Assembly (NCBI RefSeq): GCF_004136315.1
Contig: NZ_CP029562.1
Location: 2,671,501-2,735,500 of the forward strand
Direction: 5' to 3'
DNA: 64,000 nucleotides
From: Mesorhizobium sp. Pch-S
GTDB lineage: Bacteria > Pseudomonadota > Alphaproteobacteria > Rhizobiales > Rhizobiaceae
The position numbers and the translations under genes are program-made. The stretch's first letter is position 1. Each line of letters begins with the position of its first letter. The notes beneath the pieces were generated by a model, which made no database searches, was not told the DNA's origin, and was given only the letters and a program-made list of their open reading frames with translations. This document shows positions 34,182 through 42,952 of the stretch, one piece after another.

Positions 34182-36227
34182 ATGTCCGCATCCGATCTCG
34201 CCGCCCATGCCTTGACCAACTGGCAGGGTCCACTCGGTCTTCCCGATTTCACCAGGATCGGCGACGAAGACTTTGGGCCGGTGTTCGATGCAGCGCTGAA
34301 GGCGCATGAGGCCGAAATCGATGCCATTACCGCCAACACCGAACCGGCCACCATCGAAAACACGCTGCAGGCACTGGAGCTTGCCGGCGAAGCACTCGAC
34401 CGCATCTCCTCGATCTTCTGGTGCCGGGCTGGCGCCCACACGAACGACACGATCCAGGCCATGGAGCGCGAGGTCGCGCCGAAGATGTCGCGGCATTTCT
34501 CGGCTATCTCGATGAACGAGAAGCTGTTTGCCCGCATCGACGATCTCTATCAGCGGCGCGATGGCCTGAAGCTCGATGCCGAGACATTGCGTGTGCTGGA
34601 AAGGACCTGGAAAGGGTTTGTCCGCTCTGGCGCCAAGCTTGATACCGGGGGCAAGAAGCGGCTTGCCGCAATCAACGAACACCTGTCTTCGCTTGGCACC
34701 AGCTTCGGCCAGAACGTGCTGGCAGACGAGCGTGAATGGGTACTGTTTCTCGACGAGGCCGACCTTGCCGGCCTTCCCGATTTCCTGAGAAGCGCGATGG
34801 CAGAGGCCGCCGAGACGCGTGGCCAGAAAGGCCGCTATGCGGTGACGCTGTCGCGGTCGATCTACGAACCCTTCACCACCTTCTCCGAACGTCGCGACCT
34901 GCGCGAAGCCGCATGGCGCGCCTTCACGCGGCGCGGCCAGAACGGTGGTGCCAGCGACAACACCGCCGTGGTGCGCGACATGCTCAGTCTGCGTGCCGAA
35001 AAGGCGAAGCTGCTGGGTTATGATTCCTTTGCCGCGCTGAAGCTCGATGACACCATGGCCAAGACACCGAAGGCCGTGCACGATCTGCTCGACCCGGTCT
35101 GGGAGAAGGCGCTGGAGAAAGCCGCAGCTGACCAGAAGGAACTGGAGCGGCTGGCTGTCGCCGCCGGCAGCAACGAGCAGTTCGCCGCCTGGGACTGGCG
35201 TTTCTATCAGGAGAAGCTGCGCGCCGAAAAATTTGCTTTCGACGAGGCCGAACTGAAGCCTTACCTGCAGCTCGACCATGTCATCGCCGCCTGCTTCGAC
35301 GTAGCGACAAAACTGTTCGACCTCACCTTCGAAGAGAAGAAAGGCATTGCCGGCTGGCATCCGGATGCGCGCGTGTTCGTGGTGCGGAACGCCGACGGAT
35401 CGGAGCGCGCCCTGTTCCTGGCCGACTATTTCGCCAGGTCTTCCAAGCGGTCTGGCGCCTGGATGAGTGCGCTGCAATCCGGCTACAAACTGGGCAAGGG
35501 CGCAAAGCCGATCATCTACAACATCATGAATTTCGCCAAGCCGCCGGTCGGCGAGGCCGCCTTGCTGTCAGTGGATGAGGCCAAGACCCTGTTCCATGAA
35601 TTCGGCCACGCGCTGCATGGCATGCTGACCGATGTTACCTGGCCGTCGGTGTCGGGCACTTCTGTCAGCCGCGACTTTGTCGAGCTGCCTTCGCAGCTCT
35701 ACGAACATTGGCTGACGGTGCCGGCGGTGCTGGAAAAACACGCGCTGCATGTGAAGACCGGCAAGCCGATGCCGAAAGAGCTGCTCGACAAGATGCTGGC
35801 GGCGCGCACCTTTGGCGCCGGCTTCGCCACGGTCGAATTCACCGCCTCGGCGCTGGTCGACATGGCCTATCATGCGCGGCCGGATGCGCCGGCCGAACCT
35901 TTGGCCTTCGAGATGGAAACGCTTGAGAAGCTGGCGATGCCGGACACGATCGCCATGCGCCATCGCACTCCGCATTTCAGCCACGTCTTCGCCGGTGACG
36001 GCTACTCGGCCGGCTACTACTCCTACATGTGGTCGGAGGTGCTCGATGCCGATGCCTTCTCGGCCTTCGAGGAAACCGGCGATCCGTTCAATCCGGCTCT
36101 GGCGAAGAAGCTGCGGGACAACATCTACGCGGCCGGCGGCTCGAAGGATCCGGAAGATCTCTACACCGCCTTCCGCGGCAAGATGCCGACGGCGGATGCC
36201 ATGATGGTGAAGCGCGGCCTGGCCTGA
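34182..36227 (+). CDS. M3 family oligopeptidase (Dcp/PrlC type)
   Basis: A 681-residue zinc metallopeptidase that cleaves short peptides in the cytoplasm. The catalytic zinc motif is HEFGH (472-476) in TLFHEFGHALHGML, and a third ligand Glu follows in DFVELPSQLYEHW. The C-terminal HRTPHFSHVFAGDGYSAGYYSYMWSEVL segment, in pieces, carries the substrate-binding His and Tyr (HFSHVFAGDGYSAGYYSY). The N-terminal helical cap is intact. There is no signal peptide. The ATG at 34182 is chosen over upstream starts with unrelated residues. It stands alone, convergent with the TetR gene. Confidence 0.94.
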   Translation: MSASDLAAHALTNWQGPLGLPDFTRIGDEDFGPVFDAALKAHEAEIDAITANTEPATIENTLQALELAGEALDRISSIFWCRAGAHTNDTIQAMEREVAPKMSRHFSAISMNEKLFARIDDLYQRRDGLKLDAETLRVLERTWKGFVRSGAKLDTGGKKRLAAINEHLSSLGTSFGQNVLADEREWVLFLDEADLAGLPDFLRSAMAEAAETRGQKGRYAVTLSRSIYEPFTTFSERRDLREAAWRAFTRRGQNGGASDNTAVVRDMLSLRAEKAKLLGYDSFAALKLDDTMAKTPKAVHDLLDPVWEKALEKAAADQKELERLAVAAGSNEQFAAWDWRFYQEKLRAEKFAFDEAELKPYLQLDHVIAACFDVATKLFDLTFEEKKGIAGWHPDARVFVVRNADGSERALFLADYFARSSKRSGAWMSALQSGYKLGKGAKPIIYNIMNFAKPPVGEAALLSVDEAKTLFHEFGHALHGMLTDVTWPSVSGTSVSRDFVELPSQLYEHWLTVPAVLEKHALHVKTGKPMPKELLDKMLAARTFGAGFATVEFTASALVDMAYHARPDAPAEPLAFEMETLEKLAMPDTIAMRHRTPHFSHVFAGDGYSAGYYSYMWSEVLDADAFSAFEETGDPFNPALAKKLRDNIYAAGGSKDPEDLYTAFRGKMPTADAMMVKRGLA

Positions 36228-36256
36228 GGCCCGATCCTTTGTCGGGTGGATCAGCG

Positions 36257-36868
36257 CTAGCTTTTCAAGCTGGCGCCGATCAGGAGGTCGGCCTGCTTGG
36301 CAACCGACTGCGAGGGACCGCCCGGGCCGAAGATCTGGCTCGAGATGTAGGCGCCTTCGATGAGCAGCAGCAGGCCGTCACCCAGCGTGCCGGGGTCGGC
36401 CGCACCCATGCCCTTTGCCATGGCGCGCAGCCTGCGGCGCAGCTCGCGCTTGTTCTCCTCGCTGACCACGCGTGCCGGATGGCCGGGCTCGGGATATTCG
36501 ACCGCCGCATTGGTCATGCCGCAGCCCCGATAGCCCACTTTCTGCGAGCGTTTGCCGACGCGGGTCAGGAAAGCGATGATCTGCGCGCGTGGGTCGCCCG
36601 GATGCGCTGCCACCGCTTCGTCGAAACGCTCCCAGAACTCGAGGTCGTATTTGCGCAGATAGGATGCGGCCAGCTCGTCCTTGGATGAAAAGGAGCGATA
36701 GAGGCTCGGCTTGGTGACACCTGCCTTTTTCACAATTTCGTCGACGCCGATGGCCCTGATGCCTTCGCGGTAGAAAAGCTCATGCGCGACGCCAAGGATC
36801 TTCTCGGCGGCCGGCGGCAAGGCTGCGTCCCGCGAAACGCTGGATTCAATATTTTTGTCAGTGGGCAT
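36257..36868 (-). CDS. TetR-family regulator of the adjacent MFS gene
   Basis: A 203-residue TetR protein with its HTH at about 20-66: ILGVAHELFYREGIRAIGVD, EIVKKAGVTKPSLYRSFSSK. GYRGCGMTNAAVEYPEPGHP is typical of the group that guards small exporters. It is divergent from an MFS gene with only 71 bases between starts, filled by an 18-bp inverted repeat. It most likely represses both itself and the transporter, with an unknown inducer. The ATG at 36868 is preferred to the one at 36910, which lies inside the repeat. Confidence 0.88.
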   Translation of the reverse strand: MPTDKNIESSVSRDAALPPAAEKILGVAHELFYREGIRAIGVDEIVKKAGVTKPSLYRSFSSKDELAASYLRKYDLEFWERFDEAVAAHPGDPRAQIIAFLTRVGKRSQKVGYRGCGMTNAAVEYPEPGHPARVVSEENKRELRRRLRAMAKGMGAADPGTLGDGLLLLIEGAYISSQIFGPGGPSQSVAKQADLLIGASLKS

Positions 36869-36885
36869 GAGGCGTTCCAATTGAC

Positions 36886-36941
36886 ATGTTACTAACCGGT
36901 ACGTACACATTCGGCAACTGCAACGTACCGGTCAGTAACAT
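36886..36941. promoter_or_regulatory. large inverted repeat, double TetR operator
   Basis: Arms ATGTTACTAACCGGTACG (36886-36903) and CGTACCGGTCAGTAACAT (36924-36941) are complementary over 18 bases with one mismatch and are separated by 20 bases. Each arm contains an inner ACCGGT palindrome flanked by AC/GT, so the structure can be read as two TetR operators facing each other. The right arm ends at the MFS ATG. Confidence 0.75.
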
Positions 36942-38223
36942 GATAGCCCAGTCCCGCCCGTTTGGCCAGCGCTACGCCTTCGTCGTCGTTGCGGTCATCT
37001 TTCTCTCCCTGCTCATCGCCGCAGGCCTACGTTCCGCGCCCTCCGTGATGATGCTGCCCCTGGAGAATGATTTCGGCTGGCGCCGCGACGTGGTGTCGCT
37101 GGCGGCCGCGATCGGCATTTTCCTCTATGGCATGACCGGTCCTTTCGCCGCCGCGCTGATGGAACGCATCGGCCTGCGCAAGACGGTGATCGGTTCGCTG
37201 GTGGTGATGTCTGCATCCACCGGGCTTTCGCTGTTCATGACGCAGTCCTGGCAGCTCATCGCCACATGGGGCGTGTTCTCGGGTGTCGGTTCCGGTGCCG
37301 TGGCCACCGTGCTCGGCGCCACTATCGTCAACCGCTGGTTCAAGACCAATCGCGGCCTGATCATGGGCCTGATGTCGGCGTCCAGCGCCACCGGCCTGCT
37401 GATCTTCCTGCCGTTCCTAGCATGGCTCGCGCAGTCGGGCGGCTGGAAACCGGTGGCGCTCGTCATTGCCATCGCCACGGCAGCGCTCGTGCCGCTGGTC
37501 TGGCTACTGGTGCCGGAACGTCCGGCGTCGATCGGTCAGGTACGCTTCGGCGCTGAACCGGACGATGTGCCGCCGACGCCGCCGGCCGCAGCTGGCAACT
37601 TCATCTCCCACACGCTGGGCACATTGCGTGAGGCCGCCAGAACACGGGTGTTCTGGTACCTTTTCGCCACCTTCTTCATCTGCGGCTTCACCACCAACGG
37701 CCTGGTCGGCACGCATCTGATCGCCTTCTGTGCCGACAATGGCATCAACGAGATCCAGGCTGCCGGCCTGCTTTCGCTGATGGGCATCTTCGACCTCATC
37801 GGCACAACGCTCTCGGGCTGGCTGACCGACCGTTTCGATCCCCGCAAGCTGCTCGGCGTCTACTATGCCATCCGCGGCCTGTCGCTGATCTATCTGCCCT
37901 ATTCCGGCTTCTCGGCGACCGCGCTGATCGTCTTCGCGGTGTTCTACGGCCTGGACTGGATCGCCACCGTACCGCCGACGCTGCGCCTGTCGAACGAGGC
38001 CTTCGGCGATGCCAGGGGACCGCTGGTGTTCGGCTGGATCGTTGCCGGCCATCAGGTCGGAGCGGCCACGGCCGCCTTCTTCGGCGGCGCGATGCGCGAG
38101 TTCCAGGGCAATTACGAGCTCGCTTTCATCATTGCGGGCATGACCGGCATCATCGCCGCCTGCCTGTCGTTGCTGATCAACACCAACCGGCCGATGCTGG
38201 AACCAAAAGGGCAGCCTGCCTGA
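36940..38223 (+). CDS. MFS transporter
   Basis: A 427-residue protein with about 12 membrane helices. FAVVVAVIFLSLLIAAGLR-like residues form helix 1, and GPFAAALMERIGLRKTVIGS is the loop 2-3 motif. The MFS second half repeats it as LSGWLTDRFDPRKLLGVYY. Many members of this size carry monocarboxylates or drugs; the TetR context favours an exporter or inducible uptake system. The start ATG at 36940 is within the operator's right arm and has no ribosome-binding site, so a leaderless message or a nearby alternative start is possible. Confidence 0.88.
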   Translation: MIAQSRPFGQRYAFVVVAVIFLSLLIAAGLRSAPSVMMLPLENDFGWRRDVVSLAAAIGIFLYGMTGPFAAALMERIGLRKTVIGSLVVMSASTGLSLFMTQSWQLIATWGVFSGVGSGAVATVLGATIVNRWFKTNRGLIMGLMSASSATGLLIFLPFLAWLAQSGGWKPVALVIAIATAALVPLVWLLVPERPASIGQVRFGAEPDDVPPTPPAAAGNFISHTLGTLREAARTRVFWYLFATFFICGFTTNGLVGTHLIAFCADNGINEIQAAGLLSLMGIFDLIGTTLSGWLTDRFDPRKLLGVYYAIRGLSLIYLPYSGFSATALIVFAVFYGLDWIATVPPTLRLSNEAFGDARGPLVFGWIVAGHQVGAATAAFFGGAMREFQGNYELAFIIAGMTGIIAACLSLLINTNRPMLEPKGQPA

Positions 38224-38227
38224 TGCC

Positions 38228-38286
38228 AGAGCGTTTCCGTTTTTCACCGAAACGCGGAAACGCTCTATCTTTCTTTTGCAGGAATT
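38228..38286 (-). repeat. dispersed rhizobial palindromic repeat, inverted partial copy
   Basis: Perfect 11-base arms AGAGCGTTTCC (38228-38238) and GGAAACGCTCT (38256-38266) reproduce the second hairpin of the repeat at 3706-3812. Read on the minus strand, the AATTCC-GCAAAAGAAAGA flank matches its spacer too, so this copy is inverted. It begins four bases after the MFS stop codon. Confidence 0.8.
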
Positions 38287-38308
38287 ACCCTGGTCGGCGA
38301 TCTGTGGA

Positions 38309-38348
38309 CCGTCAAGAAAGTTTCATGCTTCCGAAATGTGACTGAAAC
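38309..38348 (+). promoter_or_regulatory. candidate Pho box upstream of the PhoD-like gene
   Basis: Seven-base units CCGTCAA (38309), GTTTCAT (38320), CCGAAAT (38331) and CTGAAAC (38342) recur at exact 11-base steps with 4-base spacers. The PhoB consensus is CTGTCAT-N4-CTGTCAT with 11-base period; each unit matches four or five of seven positions. It ends 48 bases before a PhoD-type phosphatase start. Confidence 0.45.
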
Positions 38349-38396
38349 AATGGCCAAGGACCTTGGCGGCTCCTACTCGCTGCCAAGGAGCCAGCC

Positions 38397-39974
38397 ATGA
38401 GCAAGCCACCCAGCATCAGCCGCCGCGCCTTCCTCGCTTCGACAGGAGCAGCCGGCCTGGTCGGATTGTCCGGTCTGGCCATGCCCTATTATTCGCGCGC
38501 GAATACGCGTCCGGTGTTCACCCATGGTGTCCAGTCGGGAGACATCGATGCCGTCTCCGGCATGATCTGGACTCGTGCCGATCGGCCGTCCCGGGTGCAG
38601 TTCGAGGTGTCGACCACAGAGAGCTTCGCCAACGCCGAACGCCTGGCGCCGCTCAACGCGCTGCCGGACAGCGACTATGCGGTGAAGCGCCTGCTCACCG
38701 ACCTGGCGTCGGACCAGGACATCTTCTATCGCATGACGCTCGCCGACCTGAACGACGTCAATGCCGTATCCGAGCCGATCATCGGCCGTTTCCGCACCGC
38801 GCCGACCTCGCGTCGTTCTGTACGCTTCGCATGGTCGGGCGATACCGCCGGCCAGGGCTGGGGCATCGATGAGGTCGGCATGAAGACCTATGCCTCGATC
38901 GCCAGGCACACGCCGGACTTCTTCCTGCATTCGGGCGACACGATCTATGCCGACGGCGCCATGAAGGATGAAGTCGATCTGAAGGACGGCACGAAGTGGA
39001 AGAACGTCGTGCTTATCGACGAGAAGCGCAAGGTCGCCGAGACGCTCGATGAATATCGCGGGCAGTGGAAATACAACCTGCTCGACAAGAACCTGCTTGC
39101 CATGAACGCGGCGCTGCCCACCTTCTTTCAGTGGGACGACCATGAAGTGGTCAACAACTGGTCGAGCTCGAAGGATCTGACCGCCGACGACCGCTACAAG
39201 GAAAAATCGATCGCCGTGCTGGCGGCGCGTGCTGGTCGCGCCTTCCATGAGATGACGCCGATCCGCTTCACGCCGGCCGAACCCGGCCGCGTCTATCGCA
39301 AGATCGCCTATGGTCCGCTGGTCGACGTCTTCTTCCTCGACATGCGCTCCTACCGTGGCGCCAACGGTCCCAACCTGCAGGCCGAACTCACTGCGGATGC
39401 ACGCATGCTGGGCGAGCAGCAGACCCGCTGGCTGAAGCGCGAGCTCGCCAATTCCAAGGCCACCTGGAAGGTGATCGCCGCCGACATGCCGATCGGCCTG
39501 GTGGTGTGGGACGATGCCGCCAACAAGAAAGGCTCGGAGGCGATCGCCAACGGCGACAACGGCCCGGCCAAGGGGCGTGAGCTGGAATTCGCCGACCTGC
39601 TGCGCTTCATCAAGAACGCAGGCATCACCAACACGGTCTGGCTGACGGCGGACGTGCACTATACCGCCGCCCATCACTACAGCCCGGATCGCGCGCAGTT
39701 CCAGGATTTCGAGCCGTTCTGGGAATTCGTTTCCGGACCGATCCACTCTGGCACCTTCGGCCCCAACGACCTCGACATGACTTTCGGCCCCGAGGTGAAG
39801 TATGTGAAGGCGCCGAGCGCCGAACAGGGGCAGAATCTGCCGCCTTCGGCCGGCTTCCAGTTTTTCGGTCTTGTCGATATCGACGGCAGCACCGAACAGC
39901 TGACGGTCAGGCTGATGGATCGCGACGACAACGAGCTCTACAAGACGACGCTCGATCCGGTTCGGGCTGCGTAA
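38397..39974 (+). CDS. phoD: PhoD-type alkaline phosphatase / phosphodiesterase
   Basis: A 525-residue exported metallophosphatase. The twin-arginine signal SISRRAFLASTGAAGLVGLS (R9-R10) shows it is folded before export. The PhoD N-terminal domain (VFTHGVQSGDIDAVSGMIWT) is followed by the calcineurin-like core with SGDTA (D150), HSGDTIYAD (D182, Y185), FQWDDHEVVNNW (D249, H250), and later TADVHYTAAH. PhoD enzymes use Ca and Fe and release phosphate from mono- and diesters in the periplasm or outside. A Pho-box-like array lies upstream. It is monocistronic and convergent with a small secreted-protein gene. Confidence 0.9.
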   Translation: MSKPPSISRRAFLASTGAAGLVGLSGLAMPYYSRANTRPVFTHGVQSGDIDAVSGMIWTRADRPSRVQFEVSTTESFANAERLAPLNALPDSDYAVKRLLTDLASDQDIFYRMTLADLNDVNAVSEPIIGRFRTAPTSRRSVRFAWSGDTAGQGWGIDEVGMKTYASIARHTPDFFLHSGDTIYADGAMKDEVDLKDGTKWKNVVLIDEKRKVAETLDEYRGQWKYNLLDKNLLAMNAALPTFFQWDDHEVVNNWSSSKDLTADDRYKEKSIAVLAARAGRAFHEMTPIRFTPAEPGRVYRKIAYGPLVDVFFLDMRSYRGANGPNLQAELTADARMLGEQQTRWLKRELANSKATWKVIAADMPIGLVVWDDAANKKGSEAIANGDNGPAKGRELEFADLLRFIKNAGITNTVWLTADVHYTAAHHYSPDRAQFQDFEPFWEFVSGPIHSGTFGPNDLDMTFGPEVKYVKAPSAEQGQNLPPSAGFQFFGLVDIDGSTEQLTVRLMDRDDNELYKTTLDPVRAA

Positions 39975-39980
39975 TCGGGA

Positions 39981-40256
39981 TCAGTGCTCGAAGCAGGCGG
40001 CGGGCACGTTTGGCCAGGTCGCCTTTTCGCAGCCGACATCGGCCTGGCGCTGCTTGAAGGCGGCGCTCACGGGACCGGTGACGATCGGGTCGACACCGTC
40101 CGGCGCGTCCGGGAAGAGCTTTTCCGCCTGCGTCGACACCACGGCCATCGGCTTGTCGGCGGGCGTTGCAGCCGACCATGCGCCACCCAGCGCCAGCAAG
40201 GCGACCAGGGTGGCCGACAGGGAGATCATCACGAACCGGTTCAGACTGCGTATCAT
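39981..40256 (-). CDS. small secreted protein of unknown function
   Basis: A 91-residue protein with a signal peptide (MISLSATLVALLALGGAWSA). The mature part is short: VVSTQAEKLFPDAPDGVDPI, then VTGPVSAAFKQRQADVGCEK and WPNVPAACFEH. The two cysteines could form a disulfide. No domain was recognised. The gene's stop is seven bases from the convergent PhoD stop. The mature chain resembles other short rhizobial periplasmic proteins only by general impression. Confidence 0.6.
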   Translation of the reverse strand: MIRSLNRFVMISLSATLVALLALGGAWSAATPADKPMAVVSTQAEKLFPDAPDGVDPIVTGPVSAAFKQRQADVGCEKATWPNVPAACFEH

Positions 40257-40468
40257 GGACGCCCGAATGCTCCACAGCGGAAAAGGTTCCGCGTTTGGTT
40301 AATGAAATTCTACGCTCCTGCCACTTAACAAAAGGTGACCAACCAACTGCCGGTGCACCGCCCCCTTTCGCAAATGCGAAAAACCCTGTATGAGCCGCGC
40401 AACTGAAAAAGGCGGCGTCTCGATTTGACTATCCGGGCGTGCTGCCCGAACAACCTCCGAGATCCAGC

Positions 40469-42292
40469 ATGAACATCCGCAATATCGCGATCATCGCGCA
40501 CGTCGACCATGGCAAGACCACGCTGGTCGACCAGCTCCTCAAGCAGTCCGGCTCGTTCCGCGAGAACCAGCGTGTCGCCGAACGCGCGATGGACTCGAAC
40601 GACCTCGAAAAGGAGCGTGGCATCACCATCCTGGCCAAGGCGACTTCGGTCGACTGGAAGGATACCCGCATCAACATCGTCGACACCCCCGGCCACGCCG
40701 ACTTCGGTGGTGAGGTCGAACGCATCCTGTCGATGGTCGACAGCGCGATCGTTCTGGTCGATGCCGCCGAAGGCCCGATGCCGCAGACCAAGTTCGTGGT
40801 CGGCAAGGCGCTGAAGGTCGGCCTCAAGCCGATCGTCGTGATCAACAAGATCGATCGTCCGGACGGCCGCCACCAGGAAGTCATCAACGAGGTGTTCGAT
40901 CTGTTCGCCGCCCTCGATGCCACCGACGAACAGCTTGATTTCCCTATCCTGTATGGTTCGGGCCGCGACGGCTGGGTCTCCGAGAACCCGGAAGGCCCGA
41001 AGGACCAGGGACTGGCTCCGCTGTTTGATCTGGTGCTCAAGCATGTTCCGGAACCGACGGTCCATCCCGGCCCGTTCCGCATGATCGGCACCATCCTGGA
41101 AGCCAATCCGTTCCTTGGGCGCATCATCACCGGCCGCATCCATTCCGGCACCTTGAAGCCGAACCAGGCCGTCAAGGTTCTGCATCATGACGGTTCGCTG
41201 CTGGAAAACGGCCGCGTGTCCAAGATCCTGGCGTTCCGCGGTCTCGAGCGCCAGCCGATCGAGGAAGCGCAGGCAGGTGACATCGTCGCCATCGCCGGCC
41301 TGTCGAAAGGCACCGTTGCCGACACGTTCTGCGACCCGGCCGTCACCGAACCGCTGCATGCGCAGCCGATCGATCCGCCGACCGTCACCATGTCCTTCAT
41401 CGTCAATGATTCGCCGCTCGCCGGCACCGAAGGCGACAAGGTCACCAGCCGTGTCATCCGCGACCGCCTGATGAAGGAAGCCGAAGGCAACGTCGCGCTG
41501 CGCATCGAGGAGTCGGCCGACAAGGATTCGTTCTTCGTGTCGGGCCGCGGCGAACTCCAGCTCGCCGTTCTGATCGAGACGATGCGGCGCGAAGGCTTCG
41601 AACTTGCCGTGTCGCGTCCGCGCGTCGTCATGCAGAAGGACGAGGACGGCCAGCTGCTCGAGCCGATCGAGGAAGTCGTCATCGACGTCGATGAGGAACA
41701 TGCCGGTGTCGTCGTGCAGAAGATGTCGGAGCGCAAGGCCGAGATGGTCGAGCTGCGGCCTTCGGGCGGCAATCGCCAGCGCCTGGTGTTCCACGCGCCG
41801 ACGCGCGGCCTGATCGGCTACCAGTCGGAACTGTTGACCGACACGCGCGGCACCGCGGTGATGAACCGTCTGTTCCATTCCTACCAGGGCTACAAGGGTG
41901 AACTGCCCGGCCGTACCAATGGCGTGCTCATCTCCAACGAGCAGGGCGAATCCGTCGCCTATGCGATGTGGAATCTGGAAGATCGCGGTCCGATGGTCAT
42001 CGACGCCGGCGTCAAGGTCTACCAGGGCATGATCATCGGCATTCACTCCAGGGATAACGACCTTGAAGTGAACGTGCTGAAGGGCAAGAAGCTCACCAAC
42101 ATCCGCGCCGCGGGCAAGGATGAAGCGGTCAAGCTGACGCCGCCGATCCGCATGACGCTGGAACGCGCGCTCGCCTGGATCCAGGACGACGAACTGGTCG
42201 AGGTGACGCCGAAGACGATCCGTCTGCGCAAGCTCTATCTCGATCCGAACGAGCGCAAGCGCTTCGAGAAATCGAAGGTCAGCGCGGCCTGA
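40469..42292 (+). CDS. typA: translational GTPase TypA/BipA
   Basis: A 607-residue ribosome-associated GTPase needed for large-subunit assembly and growth in cold or other stress. G1 is AHVDHGKTTLV (10-20), then RGITILAKAT for switch I, DTPGHADFGGEVERI for G3 and NKIDRPDGR for G4. Domains II, III and V follow in EF-G order, and the C-terminal TypA domain includes LIGYQSELLTDTRGTAVMNR. ATG 40469 follows a GAGATC-like weak site; MNIRNIAIIAHVDHG is the standard N-terminus. A strong terminator closes the gene. Confidence 0.97.
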   Translation: MNIRNIAIIAHVDHGKTTLVDQLLKQSGSFRENQRVAERAMDSNDLEKERGITILAKATSVDWKDTRINIVDTPGHADFGGEVERILSMVDSAIVLVDAAEGPMPQTKFVVGKALKVGLKPIVVINKIDRPDGRHQEVINEVFDLFAALDATDEQLDFPILYGSGRDGWVSENPEGPKDQGLAPLFDLVLKHVPEPTVHPGPFRMIGTILEANPFLGRIITGRIHSGTLKPNQAVKVLHHDGSLLENGRVSKILAFRGLERQPIEEAQAGDIVAIAGLSKGTVADTFCDPAVTEPLHAQPIDPPTVTMSFIVNDSPLAGTEGDKVTSRVIRDRLMKEAEGNVALRIEESADKDSFFVSGRGELQLAVLIETMRREGFELAVSRPRVVMQKDEDGQLLEPIEEVVIDVDEEHAGVVVQKMSERKAEMVELRPSGGNRQRLVFHAPTRGLIGYQSELLTDTRGTAVMNRLFHSYQGYKGELPGRTNGVLISNEQGESVAYAMWNLEDRGPMVIDAGVKVYQGMIIGIHSRDNDLEVNVLKGKKLTNIRAAGKDEAVKLTPPIRMTLERALAWIQDDELVEVTPKTIRLRKLYLDPNERKRFEKSKVSAA

Positions 42293-42299
42293 TGGTTCA

Positions 42300-42331
42300 A
42301 AAGGGCGGGGATTTCCCCGCCCTTTCTTTTT
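42300..42331 (+). terminator. rho-independent terminator of typA
   Basis: A perfect 11-base GC-rich stem (AAAGGGCGGGG at 42300-42310 and CCCCGCCCTTT at 42315-42325) with an ATTT loop, followed by CTTTTTG. On the minus strand the stem is followed by TTGAA, so it may also stop transcription of the convergent DUF1062 gene. Confidence 0.93.
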
Positions 42332-42340
42332 GACCGACCA

Positions 42341-42952
42341 TTATGGGCGAGCGTTGCGCAGGATCACGTCCGCGTCGCCCACGGTCAGGTCGATCTCTAC
42401 CCGGCAACCGTCCCGAACCGGCCGATTGAGGCCCGCAGCCGTAGTGATGTGGCCCGCATGTTCCATGGCACTTATCCGGGCACGGGGCAGGCCAAGTTCC
42501 GCCGCGAGCAGACGGTCGAGCCGGATGGCGAAAGGGATCTGTGTCGCTAGAGCGATCTCCAATCGCGCCGGGGCGGCTGGTCCGTTCGCAATCTCCTCCT
42601 TGCGGGCGACGCGTCCCGCGAATTCCTCGACCCTGTGCGCGAACCGGCGCAGGGCCGCGACATCGAAGGCGTAGCGCTCGACCAGAGACGGATCATTGGC
42701 CTCCAGGGACGAAAGCAGATCCGGATCGAGGTCGCGGGCGTTGCGGCGCTCGAACAGTGTGTGGTTCCAGGTGTCGTCGCATGTGGTGCATTTGTAGACG
42801 AGCCAGGCATCGAGCCGCCTGCCATTGGCGTTGAGTCGGAATTTGCCGCTGCATTCGAAGGCGCGTTGGATGCCGCAACGCGGGCAGGAGCGCCAGGGGC
42901 GGGGAAAACGGTTTGCAATGAGAGTCCATCGGACGCGGAGCGTGCACGACAT
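42341..42952 (-). CDS. DUF1062 zinc-ribbon protein
   Basis: A 203-residue protein with a two-part zinc ribbon at its N-terminus: C23-x-x-C26 (CPRC) and C55-x-x-C58 (CTTC), with YKCTTCDDTWNHTLFERRNA between and after, the DUF1062 signature. A helical C-terminus (about 110-203) has no recognised motif. Function is unknown; a zinc ribbon hints at nucleic-acid or protein binding. It is convergent with typA. Confidence 0.82.
   Translation of the reverse strand: MSCTLRVRWTLIANRFPRPWRSCPRCGIQRAFECSGKFRLNANGRRLDAWLVYKCTTCDDTWNHTLFERRNARDLDPDLLSSLEANDPSLVERYAFDVAALRRFAHRVEEFAGRVARKEEIANGPAAPARLEIALATQIPFAIRLDRLLAAELGLPRARISAMEHAGHITTAAGLNRPVRDGCRVEIDLTVGDADVILRNARP

Noticed and set aside
40325..42046. 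A 573-codon open frame antisense to typA
   Set aside because: It lies wholly within the typA region on the other strand, has His/Asp/Arg-rich composition typical of GC-rich antisense frames, and matches no family. typA itself is certain.
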